Source: Bacteroidota bacterium (GTDB lineage Bacteria; Bacteroidota; Bacteroidia; Bacteroidales; JAAUTT01). Taken from it: a stretch of 64,000 nt of DNA. The notes beneath the pieces were generated by a model. The model ran no database searches. It was not told where the DNA came from and saw only the letters and a program-made list of their open reading frames with translations. The position numbers and the translations under genes are program-made. This document shows positions 54,001 to 61,968 of this stretch, piece by piece; position 1 is the stretch's first letter, and the number at the start of each line of letters is the position of its first letter. The stretch covers positions 205,762 through 269,761 of the forward strand of contig JAUZOO010000001.1 in assembly GCA_030706405.1 (NCBI GenBank), given 5' to 3'.

Positions 54001-54569
54001 GAAAACCACATTTTACCGTCGATGTCCTCAAATATATGTTTGAAGATAAGCTTGGCCGGCAGTTTTGTTTCGGGAATAAATTTTCCGGTTCGCGAGGTAT
54101 AGCGTAAAAGACCCTTATCTGTTGATAACCATACGATTTTATGAGAATCCTCACATATAAAGTATATCATCTCAACCGGCTGACGACTTTTGTCGCTCAG
54201 AAAGACAGGCGGGAAGTGAGAAAACTCGCGGGTACGGAGGTTAAATTTATTAAGATTACGGTCGGCAGTAATAAGCCAGAGGTTATTTTCGGAATCTTCA
54301 AAAAGAATATCGTGTATCCAGCTGTCGGATAAACTATTGCTATTAAGATGATTATTCTTGTAAACGGTAAATTTATAACCGTCAAACTGGTTTAGTCCGT
54401 CGGAGGTAGCAAACCATAAAAAACCTTTCTTATCCTCAAATATCCGTTCGATGGTGCTTTGCGACAATCCGTCGGTAATACTGAAGCTTTTAAATTTCAA
54501 AGCATCGTTTTGCCCCTGCACCAGAGCTGTGCAAATGAATAAGAATGCCGATATCAGTATTATGCGCAT
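51039..54569 (-). CDS. Propeller/Y_Y_Y sensor histidine kinase, LytS (HisKA_7TM-less) type
   Basis: 1176 residues from ATG 54569, which gives a proper signal peptide (MRIILISAFLFICTALVQGQ); the reading frame runs 20 codons further upstream but through a TATTTTTG -7 box. About 750 residues of two-component propeller repeats (GLSQSTIERIFEDKKGFLWF; GNIWIGTAFGLNRFNPSNG) are followed by a Y_Y_Y domain (LPAGEYTFKVTAANADGVWN), a transmembrane helix, a coiled coil, and a LytS-type kinase with H1000 in RSQINPHFLFNTLN and the ATP site VENAFKHG and GGIGLVNIRRRLE. It has no HTH, so output goes through the adjacent LytTR regulator. The ligand is probably extracellular glycan-derived, by analogy only. Confidence 0.9.
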   Translation of the reverse strand: MRIILISAFLFICTALVQGQNDALKFKSFSITDGLSQSTIERIFEDKKGFLWFATSDGLNQFDGYKFTVYKNNHLNSNSLSDSWIHDILFEDSENNLWLITADRNLNKFNLRTREFSHFPPVFLSDKSRQPVEMIYFICEDSHKIVWLSTDKGLLRYTSRTGKFIPETKLPAKLIFKHIFEDIDGKMWFSGNNGLYRYDFKSNTYTCFLPQKGKSSGISSNQVVKVWTDGNKRLWALTNNGLNSFDRSSGSFVSYWFSSSQTIGGGLRISSAFSSQNGSIWIATNHGAFRFEPSSHQFFYYNSKQGSRGITNDEVTHLFEDKIGNIWIGTAFGLNRFNPSNGSFDHYFNKDNNRFNNYISQIIEDRNSRLWVLGWIESCKGGYLSLVDKKNKVFTPLLSNRCKPNSIPSTFIYQTFKDKSGNLWLGTYGAGIIQGIPSDKKFGLYQSQPGSTYSVWGFAEDKEGNLWIPLYDQGLDKFDPRTRRFTHIPLNSSNKQSSSILSIAAGKNGDLWLATLGDGIIKYNIYSKNRSNYRHKPGQEPTITSNMVRKVMVDYSGNLWIGTLSDGIDVLNTRTNKIERIKNEPGNNNSLADNNIWCLYEARNHDIWIACAGYIDRYNPVTRKFTHFRSKSSDSTGLIADKALCIYEDLKGNMWFGTSGGGLSRLNPKTGKFRHWTEEEGLPNNVIYGILEDESSHLWLSTNRGLSRFDIKNGTFTNFDESAGLQSNEFNMGAYLRTHDNKLYFGGINGFNSFYAKDISKDSITPHTVITGFQIANKEVPVVPVDKRNLSNPRDSFLIIRDNNAVYLPQNITYLNRLTITHHEKVFTFEYAALGFNTPEKTTYRYMMEGFDTEWNNAGRRRFATYTNLPAGEYTFKVTAANADGVWNPVPTVLKIRILPPFWRTWWFIALELLTAAAVIILVVRLREKNLKHAKAKLELKIKQRTRQIEEKNEELELRNAQILQQKEEIAIQAMQLQNELTAHNQTSEIALLRSQINPHFLFNTLNNIYSLVYQRSENAPEAVMKLSEIMRYMLYEASAEKVLLEKEINYLKSFIELQLLRIKNRDFVSFNISGDFTGRTISPMLLIAFVENAFKHGVKKGINPGIIINLDVTGNTLTFEVINYWKPGDSGNKDQTGGIGLVNIRRRLELLCPNRFDLRIEKKGDEHHVKLTITE

Positions 54570-54585
54570 AGCCTTTATGTTTATC

Positions 54586-54593
54586 CAAAAATA
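54586..54593 (-). promoter_or_regulatory. Candidate promoter -7 box of the LytS-type kinase operon
   Basis: The minus strand reads TATTTTTG, an exact TAnnTTTG match 16 bp before the ATG at 54569. This supports that start codon over the longer frame. Confidence 0.5.
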
Positions 54594-54792
54594 GGAATTG
54601 TTGGGATGAATCTGAAATAAGTTCGCCATCTACCCCCATTTGAACGGTGAAATCTTCATTTCGGACGGTAACCTGCATATCGGTTTGTTGGGGATACTCA
54701 TCGATTTCATTTTAACAGGCCATTGAGGCGAAATATCTTTACATCGGTTTTAATGAACAACCCAAACTCAATAATAAATGGAGGATAATGCC

Positions 54793-55275
54793 ATGAAAAA
54801 GTTAATGTTTACCATCTCGTTATTTTTGTTTTGTATTGCTGCTATTGCCAACATTTCGGCTGGAAATTATTATGTAACTGCCACCGGAGAAACGCTCTCC
54901 TGTAAAAAAATCCGCCTGGGAAAAGATATAACAACTGCGGTTCTTGATAATGGCCAAAAGGTAACTGTTCCTACGGCACACATTAAGATGTACCAGCTCA
55001 AAGGCAAAATCTACGAAAAACTACCACTTTATGCAAACAACCAGAAAACCAGCAAAGAAGTATTTATGCAGTTTATAGGCATTCGAAGCGGATTAAAACT
55101 TTATAAATACTCAAAATTTGTAGAAGGTTATGATAAAGCTACCGGCGCATATTCCGCACCTTCGCTGGTTGACTACTATTTTGTCTTCCGTGGCGATAAA
55201 TTCTGGGTAGAGGTTACCAGCCAAAACTACCCTACCCTTTTCGAATTTTTCAGAATTAACGTCCGCGAATCATAA
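54793..55275 (+). CDS. Secreted protein of unknown function
   Basis: 160 residues from ATG 54793, which has GGAGG 8 bp upstream and begins a clean signal peptide (MKKLMFTISLFLFCIAAIAN); the frame could also open at ATG 54778. The mature part is beta-rich: LSCKKIRLGKDITTAVLDNG then KLPLYANNQKTSKEVFMQFI, and it ends FRINVRES. I recognise no family. It stands alone between the kinase and the MG2 module, with a hairpin terminator downstream. Confidence 0.65.
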   Translation: MKKLMFTISLFLFCIAAIANISAGNYYVTATGETLSCKKIRLGKDITTAVLDNGQKVTVPTAHIKMYQLKGKIYEKLPLYANNQKTSKEVFMQFIGIRSGLKLYKYSKFVEGYDKATGAYSAPSLVDYYFVFRGDKFWVEVTSQNYPTLFEFFRINVRES

Positions 55276-55316
55276 GCTATTGTTATATAAATTCTTTTGT
55301 GATTTAGATTCAGAAG

Positions 55317-55345
55317 CAGCTACGTCGTGATGACGTGGCTGTTTT
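55317..55345 (+). terminator. Terminator after the 54793 gene
   Basis: CAGCTACGTC (55317-55326) pairs with GACGTGGCTG (55332-55341), one G-T wobble, followed by TTTT. Confidence 0.7.
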
Positions 55346-55357
55346 GCTTTAAAGGGT

Positions 55358-55495
55358 TTATTTTATGGAAGTTGAAACAGAACTAATCAGCGTTTGTCCT
55401 TCACCGGTTTCGGGTAGGTTCTGAGCGGAAAGGTTGAGATAAAAAAATAGTGTAAATAGGATTGTAACGATATGGTAAGGTAGGTTTAGCTTCAT
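55358..55495 (-). pseudogene. Relic of a second B-type MG2 gene (signal peptide only)
   Basis: A 45-codon frame from ATG 55495 reads MKLNLPYHIVTILFTLFFYL then NLSAQNLPETGEG and stops at 55358. It matches residues 1-31 of the 967-residue gene at 58820-61723 (MKSNLPHYIV...NLSAQESPETG). It lies 20 bp after gene A2, exactly as the intact gene lies 20 bp after A1. Similarity ends abruptly at base 55403, and the last 14 codons are unrelated. I read it as the stump left after deletion of the rest of a duplicated B gene; it might still make a short secreted peptide. Confidence 0.75.
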
Positions 55496-55740
55496 AAGGC
55501 GTTTTTTGATATGCTTTATTTCAAAGGGTTAGCGATCTTTCTTTTTACAACAAAGAAGTCGAATTCTTTGGATCCTAGCAATCCTTCCCCGCTTACGCCT
55601 TCTATTTTGCCAACAAATCCGGTATTAATGTCGGAACAGAAAAACTCCAGCGTAGCTTCTCCTTTTTGGTCGGTAATAACATTCGGTTGCCAGAGCAAAG
55701 TGTTTCGGAAATCAGGAATTTGAATATCTCCCGGGTCCTT
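55403..55740. repeat. Duplicated segment, copy 2 (A/B junction)
   Basis: Near-identical to 61631-61968 and collinear at a constant offset of 6228 bp with no indel. It covers the B start, the 20-bp A-B spacer and the 3' end of A. Words such as GCTTTATTTCAAAGGGTTAG are identical in both. Confidence 0.9.
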
Positions 55741-57876
55741 GTCGTAATTAGGTTGGTAAAACTCACGATGAACATAATAGGCTTTTAATCGCGAGAGATT
55801 ATATCTTTCTAAAAGCTCTTCTTCAGTAAAATGTTGATTAGGATTATGATAAGTAATAGTCATATCTCCAAAATAATAATTATTAGGCCAGTCAGGTCCC
55901 AAAATTTCACCACTTTTACCTAAACATACATTATAATTTTTCCCATCTATAGGCTTTTTGGATCGATCTGTTTTATGAAAAGGGCAATTTAATGTATTGC
56001 ATGGGATTCCTACATAGTCGTGAGTAACTTCAAACTTTGCCAAACTATCTAAATGTCCGATATATTTATCCCTGAAAGTTGCAACTCCACGCCCTTTCAC
56101 CGTAACCTCTGCCAGTTTAACGGCGTTGTGGCCTTCAACAATTGGGTTGAAAAGTTCGTCTGCTTTTGGGACAATTAAAGCAGGCAATGGATAATTTACT
56201 TCTTTTATTTTAGTGATTCCGTTGATTACCCTGAAAGGGTCCGCAATGCTGATATGGGGCCTAAACTCTTCCGGGGCCATCGGTTTGAGATAAACATAAC
56301 CTCCCTGGCATAATTTTAGATGTAAAGGGGCAACCGCAAACTTACCGGCAGAGTCGGACATAACTAAATCCTTGCTATCATTTTTATCCGGGTTAAAGGC
56401 CATCACAAACTGTTCGATCCCTTTTACTTTCTTAGGCCGCCGGGTAGCATGAACTTCTCCCCGGATACTATCAAAAATTACGGGGCGGTTCTTATTGTGT
56501 TTGGCCTGTAAGGCGGCCTCGCCCCAAACATACCGACGCCAGCCCTGGGTTAGCAACAACAAATCCAGAGCTTCCTCCCTGTCTTTGTTCTTATTGTCAA
56601 AATAGTAAGCAGGATCATAGATTCTGCCTTTAAGCTGCGAACTCAGAAAACAATGGGAGAGAATATTTTCAGGATCTGCCGGGTTATGGTAAAGTTTATC
56701 ATAAACATTCACTCCCAGGTTGGCAACTACCGGTTGGTCGTTTTCATCGGTTACTTTTATTTTCAGAATGGCTTTTCCTCGTGTCTCGTACCGGTCTTTA
56801 TCCAAATGAGCTTCAATAGTAAGCTTCTTCTCCGGATTTATATATACCAGCCGCTCGGCAACGGGAACAAGACTGTCGCTAAAAAGGGTAAACTCGGCAA
56901 TGCCCTGACTGGGAAATTCCTTTAGAGGTATTTTTATTTTCAGTTCCTTATCCAGTGTCCCTGTTGCTATACAATAAACAATACCTCTGATTTGTCCTCT
57001 CAGGTAAACTTTTTGTTTTGCGAACGATGAATTTTGAGAAACCCTAAATTCCAGCGATTCTTTGTCCTTTCCATTCAGATGCAGGGTTATCCCTTGCGGG
57101 TAAACCAAGGGTAACAAAAATATACTGTCTGTTACCGGCTCAGAAAGCCGGATCCAATACTTTTTACCTGCCAAAGGAGTAAATGTAAGGCTCCCCATCC
57201 CTGCATGCACACTTTTAAATTGCACAAGAGGTATCGTATCTTCAAACAAAGTGCCTTGAACATCGGTAGGCATGCCTTGCTGACTTACAGCTTTAAAGGC
57301 CAATTTATTTTGTATTCCCGATATCAGGTTACCTCCTTCGGGAAAAGTACTGAATTGAATCGGTTGTTTTTCGTTAGGTTTTATCTTTCCCTTAACAGTT
57401 ATTGGCGGCCGGGGTTTCATATCTTTCCTGACCTCAATTTTGCGAACAGTCTTTAAGTCGGAGCTATCGTTAAACAAAGAATGTTGGGTAAAAGCTACCA
57501 AAAAGTAAGAACCTTCAGGCAAGGTATCCTGCAAAAAAACATGCCCGTCGGCAAAACCGTTTTGTATTTCGTATTTCTCCTGCCAAACGATCTGTTTAGT
57601 GTTTTCGTTAAACATTTGCAGGTAGAGCGTTTTGCTAAGCGGCGAAGGAACAAAATACTGAACGTTGAGGAGATAGGTTTTAAACCAGAGGTCCTCGCCT
57701 GTCTCGTAAATGTTTTTATTGGTTTGGATGTATGCCAATTCAGAAGGACTATTCTTGGCAAGCGTTTGGAGCTCTCCGGCTAGCTTTTCTGCTAAAGGGT
57801 TTTCCTGGGCAGAGAGGTTGGACGAAAGGGATATTGTAAGTAGAATTATGACGAAAAGGTAGAGGTAGGGTTTCAT
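55516..57876 (-). CDS. Large MG2 (macroglobulin-like) secreted protein, gene A2
   Basis: 786 residues from ATG 57876, which starts the signal peptide MKPYLYLFVIILLTISLSSN; an ATG 15 bases upstream only adds MPYHL. An MG2-type domain spans about 40-145 (YIQTNKNIYETGEDLWFKTY; KTLYLQMFNENTKQIVWQEK). A second macroglobulin-like region follows (KKLTIEAHLDKDRYETRGKA). Near residue 640 is CNTLNCPFH, a possible metal or disulfide site. The C-terminus NTLLWQPNVITDQKGEATLE resembles the segment of alpha-2-macroglobulin-like proteins before the bait region. No thioester motif is seen. The function is unknown. It follows lepB by 17 bp and is a paralogue of the frameshifted gene at 61744. Confidence 0.75.
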   Translation of the reverse strand: MKPYLYLFVIILLTISLSSNLSAQENPLAEKLAGELQTLAKNSPSELAYIQTNKNIYETGEDLWFKTYLLNVQYFVPSPLSKTLYLQMFNENTKQIVWQEKYEIQNGFADGHVFLQDTLPEGSYFLVAFTQHSLFNDSSDLKTVRKIEVRKDMKPRPPITVKGKIKPNEKQPIQFSTFPEGGNLISGIQNKLAFKAVSQQGMPTDVQGTLFEDTIPLVQFKSVHAGMGSLTFTPLAGKKYWIRLSEPVTDSIFLLPLVYPQGITLHLNGKDKESLEFRVSQNSSFAKQKVYLRGQIRGIVYCIATGTLDKELKIKIPLKEFPSQGIAEFTLFSDSLVPVAERLVYINPEKKLTIEAHLDKDRYETRGKAILKIKVTDENDQPVVANLGVNVYDKLYHNPADPENILSHCFLSSQLKGRIYDPAYYFDNKNKDREEALDLLLLTQGWRRYVWGEAALQAKHNKNRPVIFDSIRGEVHATRRPKKVKGIEQFVMAFNPDKNDSKDLVMSDSAGKFAVAPLHLKLCQGGYVYLKPMAPEEFRPHISIADPFRVINGITKIKEVNYPLPALIVPKADELFNPIVEGHNAVKLAEVTVKGRGVATFRDKYIGHLDSLAKFEVTHDYVGIPCNTLNCPFHKTDRSKKPIDGKNYNVCLGKSGEILGPDWPNNYYFGDMTITYHNPNQHFTEEELLERYNLSRLKAYYVHREFYQPNYDKDPGDIQIPDFRNTLLWQPNVITDQKGEATLEFFCSDINTGFVGKIEGVSGEGLLGSKEFDFFVVKRKIANPLK

Positions 57877-57893
57877 AAGATGATAGGGCATGG

Positions 57894-58718
57894 TTAATTA
57901 GAAGTAACTGGTATTGATTTGAATAACCGATTCCATTGCCATCCATAATTGCCATTTGAGAACAGGATAAGTGCAACTCTTCCTATTATATTTTTTTCAG
58001 GGACGAAGCCCCAATATCGGGAGTCCTGACTACCATAGAAATTGTCCCCTTTCATAAAATAGTAATTGGTTGTAAATGTAAAATGAGTTGAATATCGATT
58101 ATTTAAAAAAGCAGAATCGTTTCGGATAGTGATATTGTAGCCCTCGTACTTAATGACATCTTTATAGATTATGGCATTCTGAGCCGAAAGATTTATCGTT
58201 TTGCCTTTACCTGGAACAAACAGAGGACCAAAATCATTGATAGTCCAATGTATCGTACTATCGTGGGGAAATAAATCTAATTTTTTTGAAGGGTTAATTT
58301 CAATCTCTGCATTAATCTCATCATCTTTAATAATTACGGTATCTCCCGGTATGCCACAACAACGTTTAACAATGCATTCACCATACATGTTTGGGGCAGA
58401 GGTATACAATGTATAATATCCGGGCCAGTTAAAAACAACAAGGTCATTTCTGTTTATTTTTTGAAAACTACCTGCCCGTAAATAGTCAATTTCTTTTTGT
58501 TTGATAAGTTTATCTATTTTCAATAACCTGGCTCCATAGTTTATTTTACTAACAACAATAAAATCTCCCGGGATCAGGGTAGGCATCATTGATTGGGAAG
58601 GAACTTTATATATTTCGATTAAAAAAATTTTGATAAACAAAGCCAACAGGATTGATACGAATATTCCACCAGTCCAGTGTAATGCTTTTCGGGGAATCCG
58701 TGATGGTATATTGCGCAT
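57894..58718 (-). CDS. lepB: Signal peptidase I
   Basis: Removes signal peptides from exported proteins. 274 residues from ATG 58718; the frame is open up to a TTG at 58769, but that codon lies inside a 12-bp inverted repeat. One N-terminal membrane segment (GGIFVSILLALFIKIFLIEI) is followed by the Ser box VPSQSMMPTLIPGD, the Lys box VKRCCGIPGDTV and box E, GDNFYGSQDSRYWGFVPE. The CC in the Lys box is unusual (normally VV or VI). It lies between the duplicated MG2 genes and may be a dedicated or second signal peptidase. Confidence 0.92.
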   Translation of the reverse strand: MRNIPSRIPRKALHWTGGIFVSILLALFIKIFLIEIYKVPSQSMMPTLIPGDFIVVSKINYGARLLKIDKLIKQKEIDYLRAGSFQKINRNDLVVFNWPGYYTLYTSAPNMYGECIVKRCCGIPGDTVIIKDDEINAEIEINPSKKLDLFPHDSTIHWTINDFGPLFVPGKGKTINLSAQNAIIYKDVIKYEGYNITIRNDSAFLNNRYSTHFTFTTNYYFMKGDNFYGSQDSRYWGFVPEKNIIGRVALILFSNGNYGWQWNRLFKSIPVTSN

Positions 58719-58758
58719 GGAAGAACTTTTTTTGAGATGCTTTATATTACTCACTGAT

Positions 58759-58794
58759 AATCCTTCCAAGCTATAGTTTTAACTTGGAAGGATT
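58759..58794. repeat. 12-bp inverted repeat between gene B1 and lepB
   Basis: AATCCTTCCAAG (58759-58770) and CTTGGAAGGATT (58783-58794) are perfect arms with a 12-nt loop. On the minus strand no T-run follows, so it is a possible attenuator or processing hairpin just before lepB. Confidence 0.65.
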
Positions 58795-58819
58795 AACTAA
58801 ATCTGGAAAATCAATTGAA

Positions 58820-61723
58820 CTATCGCTTATTAGCGACATTGAGCTTTTCTTTAGGGCCAGCCGTTGAATTTATCACAGTCTCGCCTTGGGCTGGATATCC
58901 TGAGTAGGTTCCTATCCCGTTAACGATAACCTTAAAATCGGTCTGTCGGTCACCGGTATAGAAATCGACTTTGGCAGTTCCTGTGCTGTCGGTTTTAATG
59001 GACGGACTCCAGAAAAGCGTAGCCCTGCCATCAAAGCGGGAATTGTTCTTAACCGGTCTGTCATAGCGGGGAGCATAAAAAGCCCGGGGAGCATCCAATC
59101 CATCCATAAGAAATGTTTTTATTCCTACCGGATTGCCACGGTAAGTATTTTTAGAATAGGTCTCGATGACTACGAGGGATTGTTTGATACCTCCTTTACA
59201 TTTGTTATTGGGATCGGGGTCGATAAGAAGAAGGGCAGGGTCAGCATAAGATGCAGCAATATCTTTAGGGGGTAAAACCATTATCCTTTTAATTTCATTA
59301 ACTCGCATGACGGATAAACTATTAGTCGATGCAATAAATCGATTTTCATCCAAGTCGTCGGATGTATTGAAATAAATATAATCATCGATTACATAAATCG
59401 GGTAATAATAACCGGGTACGCCAAGTCGTCGATTAGTGATACAGGGTAATAATACGGTCTCTAAACCCTGGGGAATATTGTTTGTGAGATATTCAGAGAT
59501 GGTAATCATCGTGCCATCGTTATTAGAATATCCATTAACAACTTTTTCCAGTTTACCACCAAACTCCCGAATCAATAGGTCATATAAGCTCTTATACCTG
59601 TTGCCATTAGGGTCGATGGAGTCGAGGTTAACGATTTTGAGGGCATTGGAAGCGAAGTTACGGCGCCAGTTGCGGTCGCGTCCTTTAACGGTAACCTCTT
59701 TAAGGGTAATGTGCCATTTGTCGGGATTGTCTCCTTGCGAAAGCTCGGCTTTTCTTGCCGCTTGTAACTGCCGGATATAATCCATCGATGGTGGGGCTAA
59801 TGTATTGGATGGCAAAAATGGCGGGTTAAATTGTGGCGGGGCCAAAGGCTCATCGAGAACAATTCGTCCTTCGAGTGGTTTTTTGTTGGGTGTTTTAGCC
59901 TGCAGGAGCGCACTTCCTTTCCCGAATATCAAAGTCATTTGTGTTTTAAACGTTCCGGTGCTGTCGGGGAGAAACTGGTTCAGGAATGAATTTTTGTTTT
60001 GGCAAAAGAGGGTCATGTCGATACTCCGGAAATCGAAGTTTTTCTTCTTTTTAGAAGGTTCGAGTTTTCCCGATATTTCGAAGGCTTTTTCGGGCTGAAA
60101 CAATGCTTTGGCAGGCGATTCGGTAACGGACAGAAACCTTCTGTAGCCCTGGGTCAAGAGCAGTAAATCCAGCGCAGCAAGCTTAACCGATGAGTCAGAT
60201 TTGAAATAGAAGTCCGGGTTCTCGATAAAGCCTTTGAGCTCCGACTCCAGCAACTTGTATGCCTGTATCCCTGTGATGTTTTCGGTATTTCCAACCTGCT
60301 GGCGGTCGAGTACAGCCATCGACAGGTCGGTTTCCGCCGGAGAACCGTCGGGACGGGTTGCTTTAACAGTCAACGTCACTTTGGACCGATTTTTATAAAC
60401 TAGCGAATCGGGAATGACTTCAACCTTAATCCTGTTTTTCTTTTCCACATAGAAAAGGCGTTCGCAGAGCGGTTTAAAATCGTGGTTTAAAACGGTAAGG
60501 CGTCCAATCCCTTCGGGAAATTTATCTTTTGGAATAGGGATAAAGCAGGAATCTTTGGGAACATCAACCGCCATAACAAACCGTATTTTTCCGGATGAAG
60601 TCCCCACAATATATTTTTTGAAACTGAGTTGCGCAAGGGAAGATTTAAGCACAAGAAATGGTTTTGGTTTTTCCGATACCTTCATCACGCATCCTTCGGG
60701 TTGAGCTACAGGCAGCGAAAACTTGTACTGCTGGTGATTATATTCGATCAGGGCAAAATAAGACTTTCTAACCTCAGGCTTAAACTCAAAACTGCCCATT
60801 CCTTTGAGCGAACTTACAAATCGGCTAATGGTGTCACCCGCTTCATTCTTTATAAAGCCTCTCACTTCGCGGCTCAACCCGTCGGAGCCAATGGCTTTAA
60901 AAGCAACGCGGCTTTTAATACCATCGACGAGCGCTCCTCCTTCGGGAAAGAATTGAACGTCGATGTGTTCTTTAAAAGGAATGCGGATTTGTTTTTGAAA
61001 CGATAGCCGCTCGTCGTTAATGGAGAGGTTGAGCACAGCCGTGGAGTCGGTAGTTTCGAGTTTTGGTAACCGGCACCGAAATACTTCTTCGTTGGCATTG
61101 GAGGTAATCTCCTGCTTGGCTTCCATCATCTTGTCGCCAATGGACAAAGTATAGTTTACCGGATGCTTGTATTGAGCATTGAGGTCGCCCAAGGTGTTCA
61201 TCTCCAAAAAGCGAAAGCGAACCTCGAGCGAATCTCCGTCGTTGTTTTTAACAATCACCGGGGAGTAATCCACCATAAAATTGTCTTTGGGCGAATTGAC
61301 AGTGATGGTTTGGTAAAACGGCTCCCCGGCATCGGGGTTTTGCATCCATCGGGTATAAGCCCTTACAAAATATTTGCCGGCAGTAAAACTGCTGTCGATG
61401 CGGATGTATCCGTTTGCGGTGCCGTTTTCGATGAGCAGTTTTTTATTCTGCAACACCTTACCCTGAGCATCGAACAACTCCAGATGAAGCACACGGCTCG
61501 CGGTATCGGGCAGTTGTTCGTACCCAAACCAGAGGTAAGCTTTCGCCCAGATGGTATCACCCGGCAGGAAAGTGTTCCGGTCGAGATGGAGATAGACTTT
61601 CTCGCCTTGCGCGGCCTGAAAAAGTTGCTTACCGGTTTCGGGTGATTCCTGGGCAGAAAGGTTGTGAGAAAAAAATAGTGCAAACAAGATTATAACGATG
61701 TAGTGAGGTAGGTTTGATTTCAT
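58820..61723 (-). CDS. Large MG2 secreted protein with TonB-plug-like C-terminal domain, gene B1
   Basis: 967 residues with a signal peptide ending LSAQ. An MG2 domain spans about 38-145 (EKVYLHLDRNTFLPGDTIWA), with repeated macroglobulin-like regions to about 500 (RIKVEVIPDSLVYKNRSKVT). From about 670, ITLKEVTVKGRDRNWRRNF leads into a plug-like stretch: LYDLLIREFGGKLEKV, VNEIKRIMVLPPKDIAASYA and SLVVIETYSK parallel the TonB plug pattern IERIEVLKG...GVIIITTK. The end has ATLFWSPSIKTDSTGTAKVD. There is no beta-barrel. The function is unknown; such proteins are common in Bacteroidota envelopes. It follows A1 by 20 bp. Confidence 0.78.
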   Translation of the reverse strand: MKSNLPHYIVIILFALFFSHNLSAQESPETGKQLFQAAQGEKVYLHLDRNTFLPGDTIWAKAYLWFGYEQLPDTASRVLHLELFDAQGKVLQNKKLLIENGTANGYIRIDSSFTAGKYFVRAYTRWMQNPDAGEPFYQTITVNSPKDNFMVDYSPVIVKNNDGDSLEVRFRFLEMNTLGDLNAQYKHPVNYTLSIGDKMMEAKQEITSNANEEVFRCRLPKLETTDSTAVLNLSINDERLSFQKQIRIPFKEHIDVQFFPEGGALVDGIKSRVAFKAIGSDGLSREVRGFIKNEAGDTISRFVSSLKGMGSFEFKPEVRKSYFALIEYNHQQYKFSLPVAQPEGCVMKVSEKPKPFLVLKSSLAQLSFKKYIVGTSSGKIRFVMAVDVPKDSCFIPIPKDKFPEGIGRLTVLNHDFKPLCERLFYVEKKNRIKVEVIPDSLVYKNRSKVTLTVKATRPDGSPAETDLSMAVLDRQQVGNTENITGIQAYKLLESELKGFIENPDFYFKSDSSVKLAALDLLLLTQGYRRFLSVTESPAKALFQPEKAFEISGKLEPSKKKKNFDFRSIDMTLFCQNKNSFLNQFLPDSTGTFKTQMTLIFGKGSALLQAKTPNKKPLEGRIVLDEPLAPPQFNPPFLPSNTLAPPSMDYIRQLQAARKAELSQGDNPDKWHITLKEVTVKGRDRNWRRNFASNALKIVNLDSIDPNGNRYKSLYDLLIREFGGKLEKVVNGYSNNDGTMITISEYLTNNIPQGLETVLLPCITNRRLGVPGYYYPIYVIDDYIYFNTSDDLDENRFIASTNSLSVMRVNEIKRIMVLPPKDIAASYADPALLLIDPDPNNKCKGGIKQSLVVIETYSKNTYRGNPVGIKTFLMDGLDAPRAFYAPRYDRPVKNNSRFDGRATLFWSPSIKTDSTGTAKVDFYTGDRQTDFKVIVNGIGTYSGYPAQGETVINSTAGPKEKLNVANKR

Positions 61724-61968
61724 AAGGCGTTCTTTGATATGCTTTATTTCAAAGGGTTAGCGATCTTTCTTTTTACAACAAAGAAGTCAAAATCTTTGGA
61801 TCCTAGCAATCCGTCTCCGTTTACTCCTTCTATTTTGCCAGTAAAACCGGTATTGATGTCAGAGCAGAAAAACTCCAGCGTAGCTTCTCCTTTTTGGTCG
61901 GTAATAACGTTTGGCTGCCAGAGCAAAGTGTTTCGGAAATCAGGTATCTGGATATCTCCCGGATCTTT
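61631..61968. repeat. Duplicated segment, copy 1 (A/B junction)
   Basis: The partner of 55403-55740. It contains the start of gene B1, the 20-bp spacer and the 3' end of A1. Confidence 0.9.

Noticed and set aside
24023-54569. Whole PUL as a mobile island
   Set aside because: No integrase, transposase, tRNA, direct repeats or att-like ends were seen, and codon use looks like that of the flanks.
54570-54629. Twenty extra codons for the LytS-type kinase
   Set aside because: They run through a -7 box and would bury the signal peptide internally.
58719-58769. TTG start for lepB
   Set aside because: The TTG lies in a 12-bp inverted repeat, and the ATG at 58718 gives a normal signal peptidase N-terminus.
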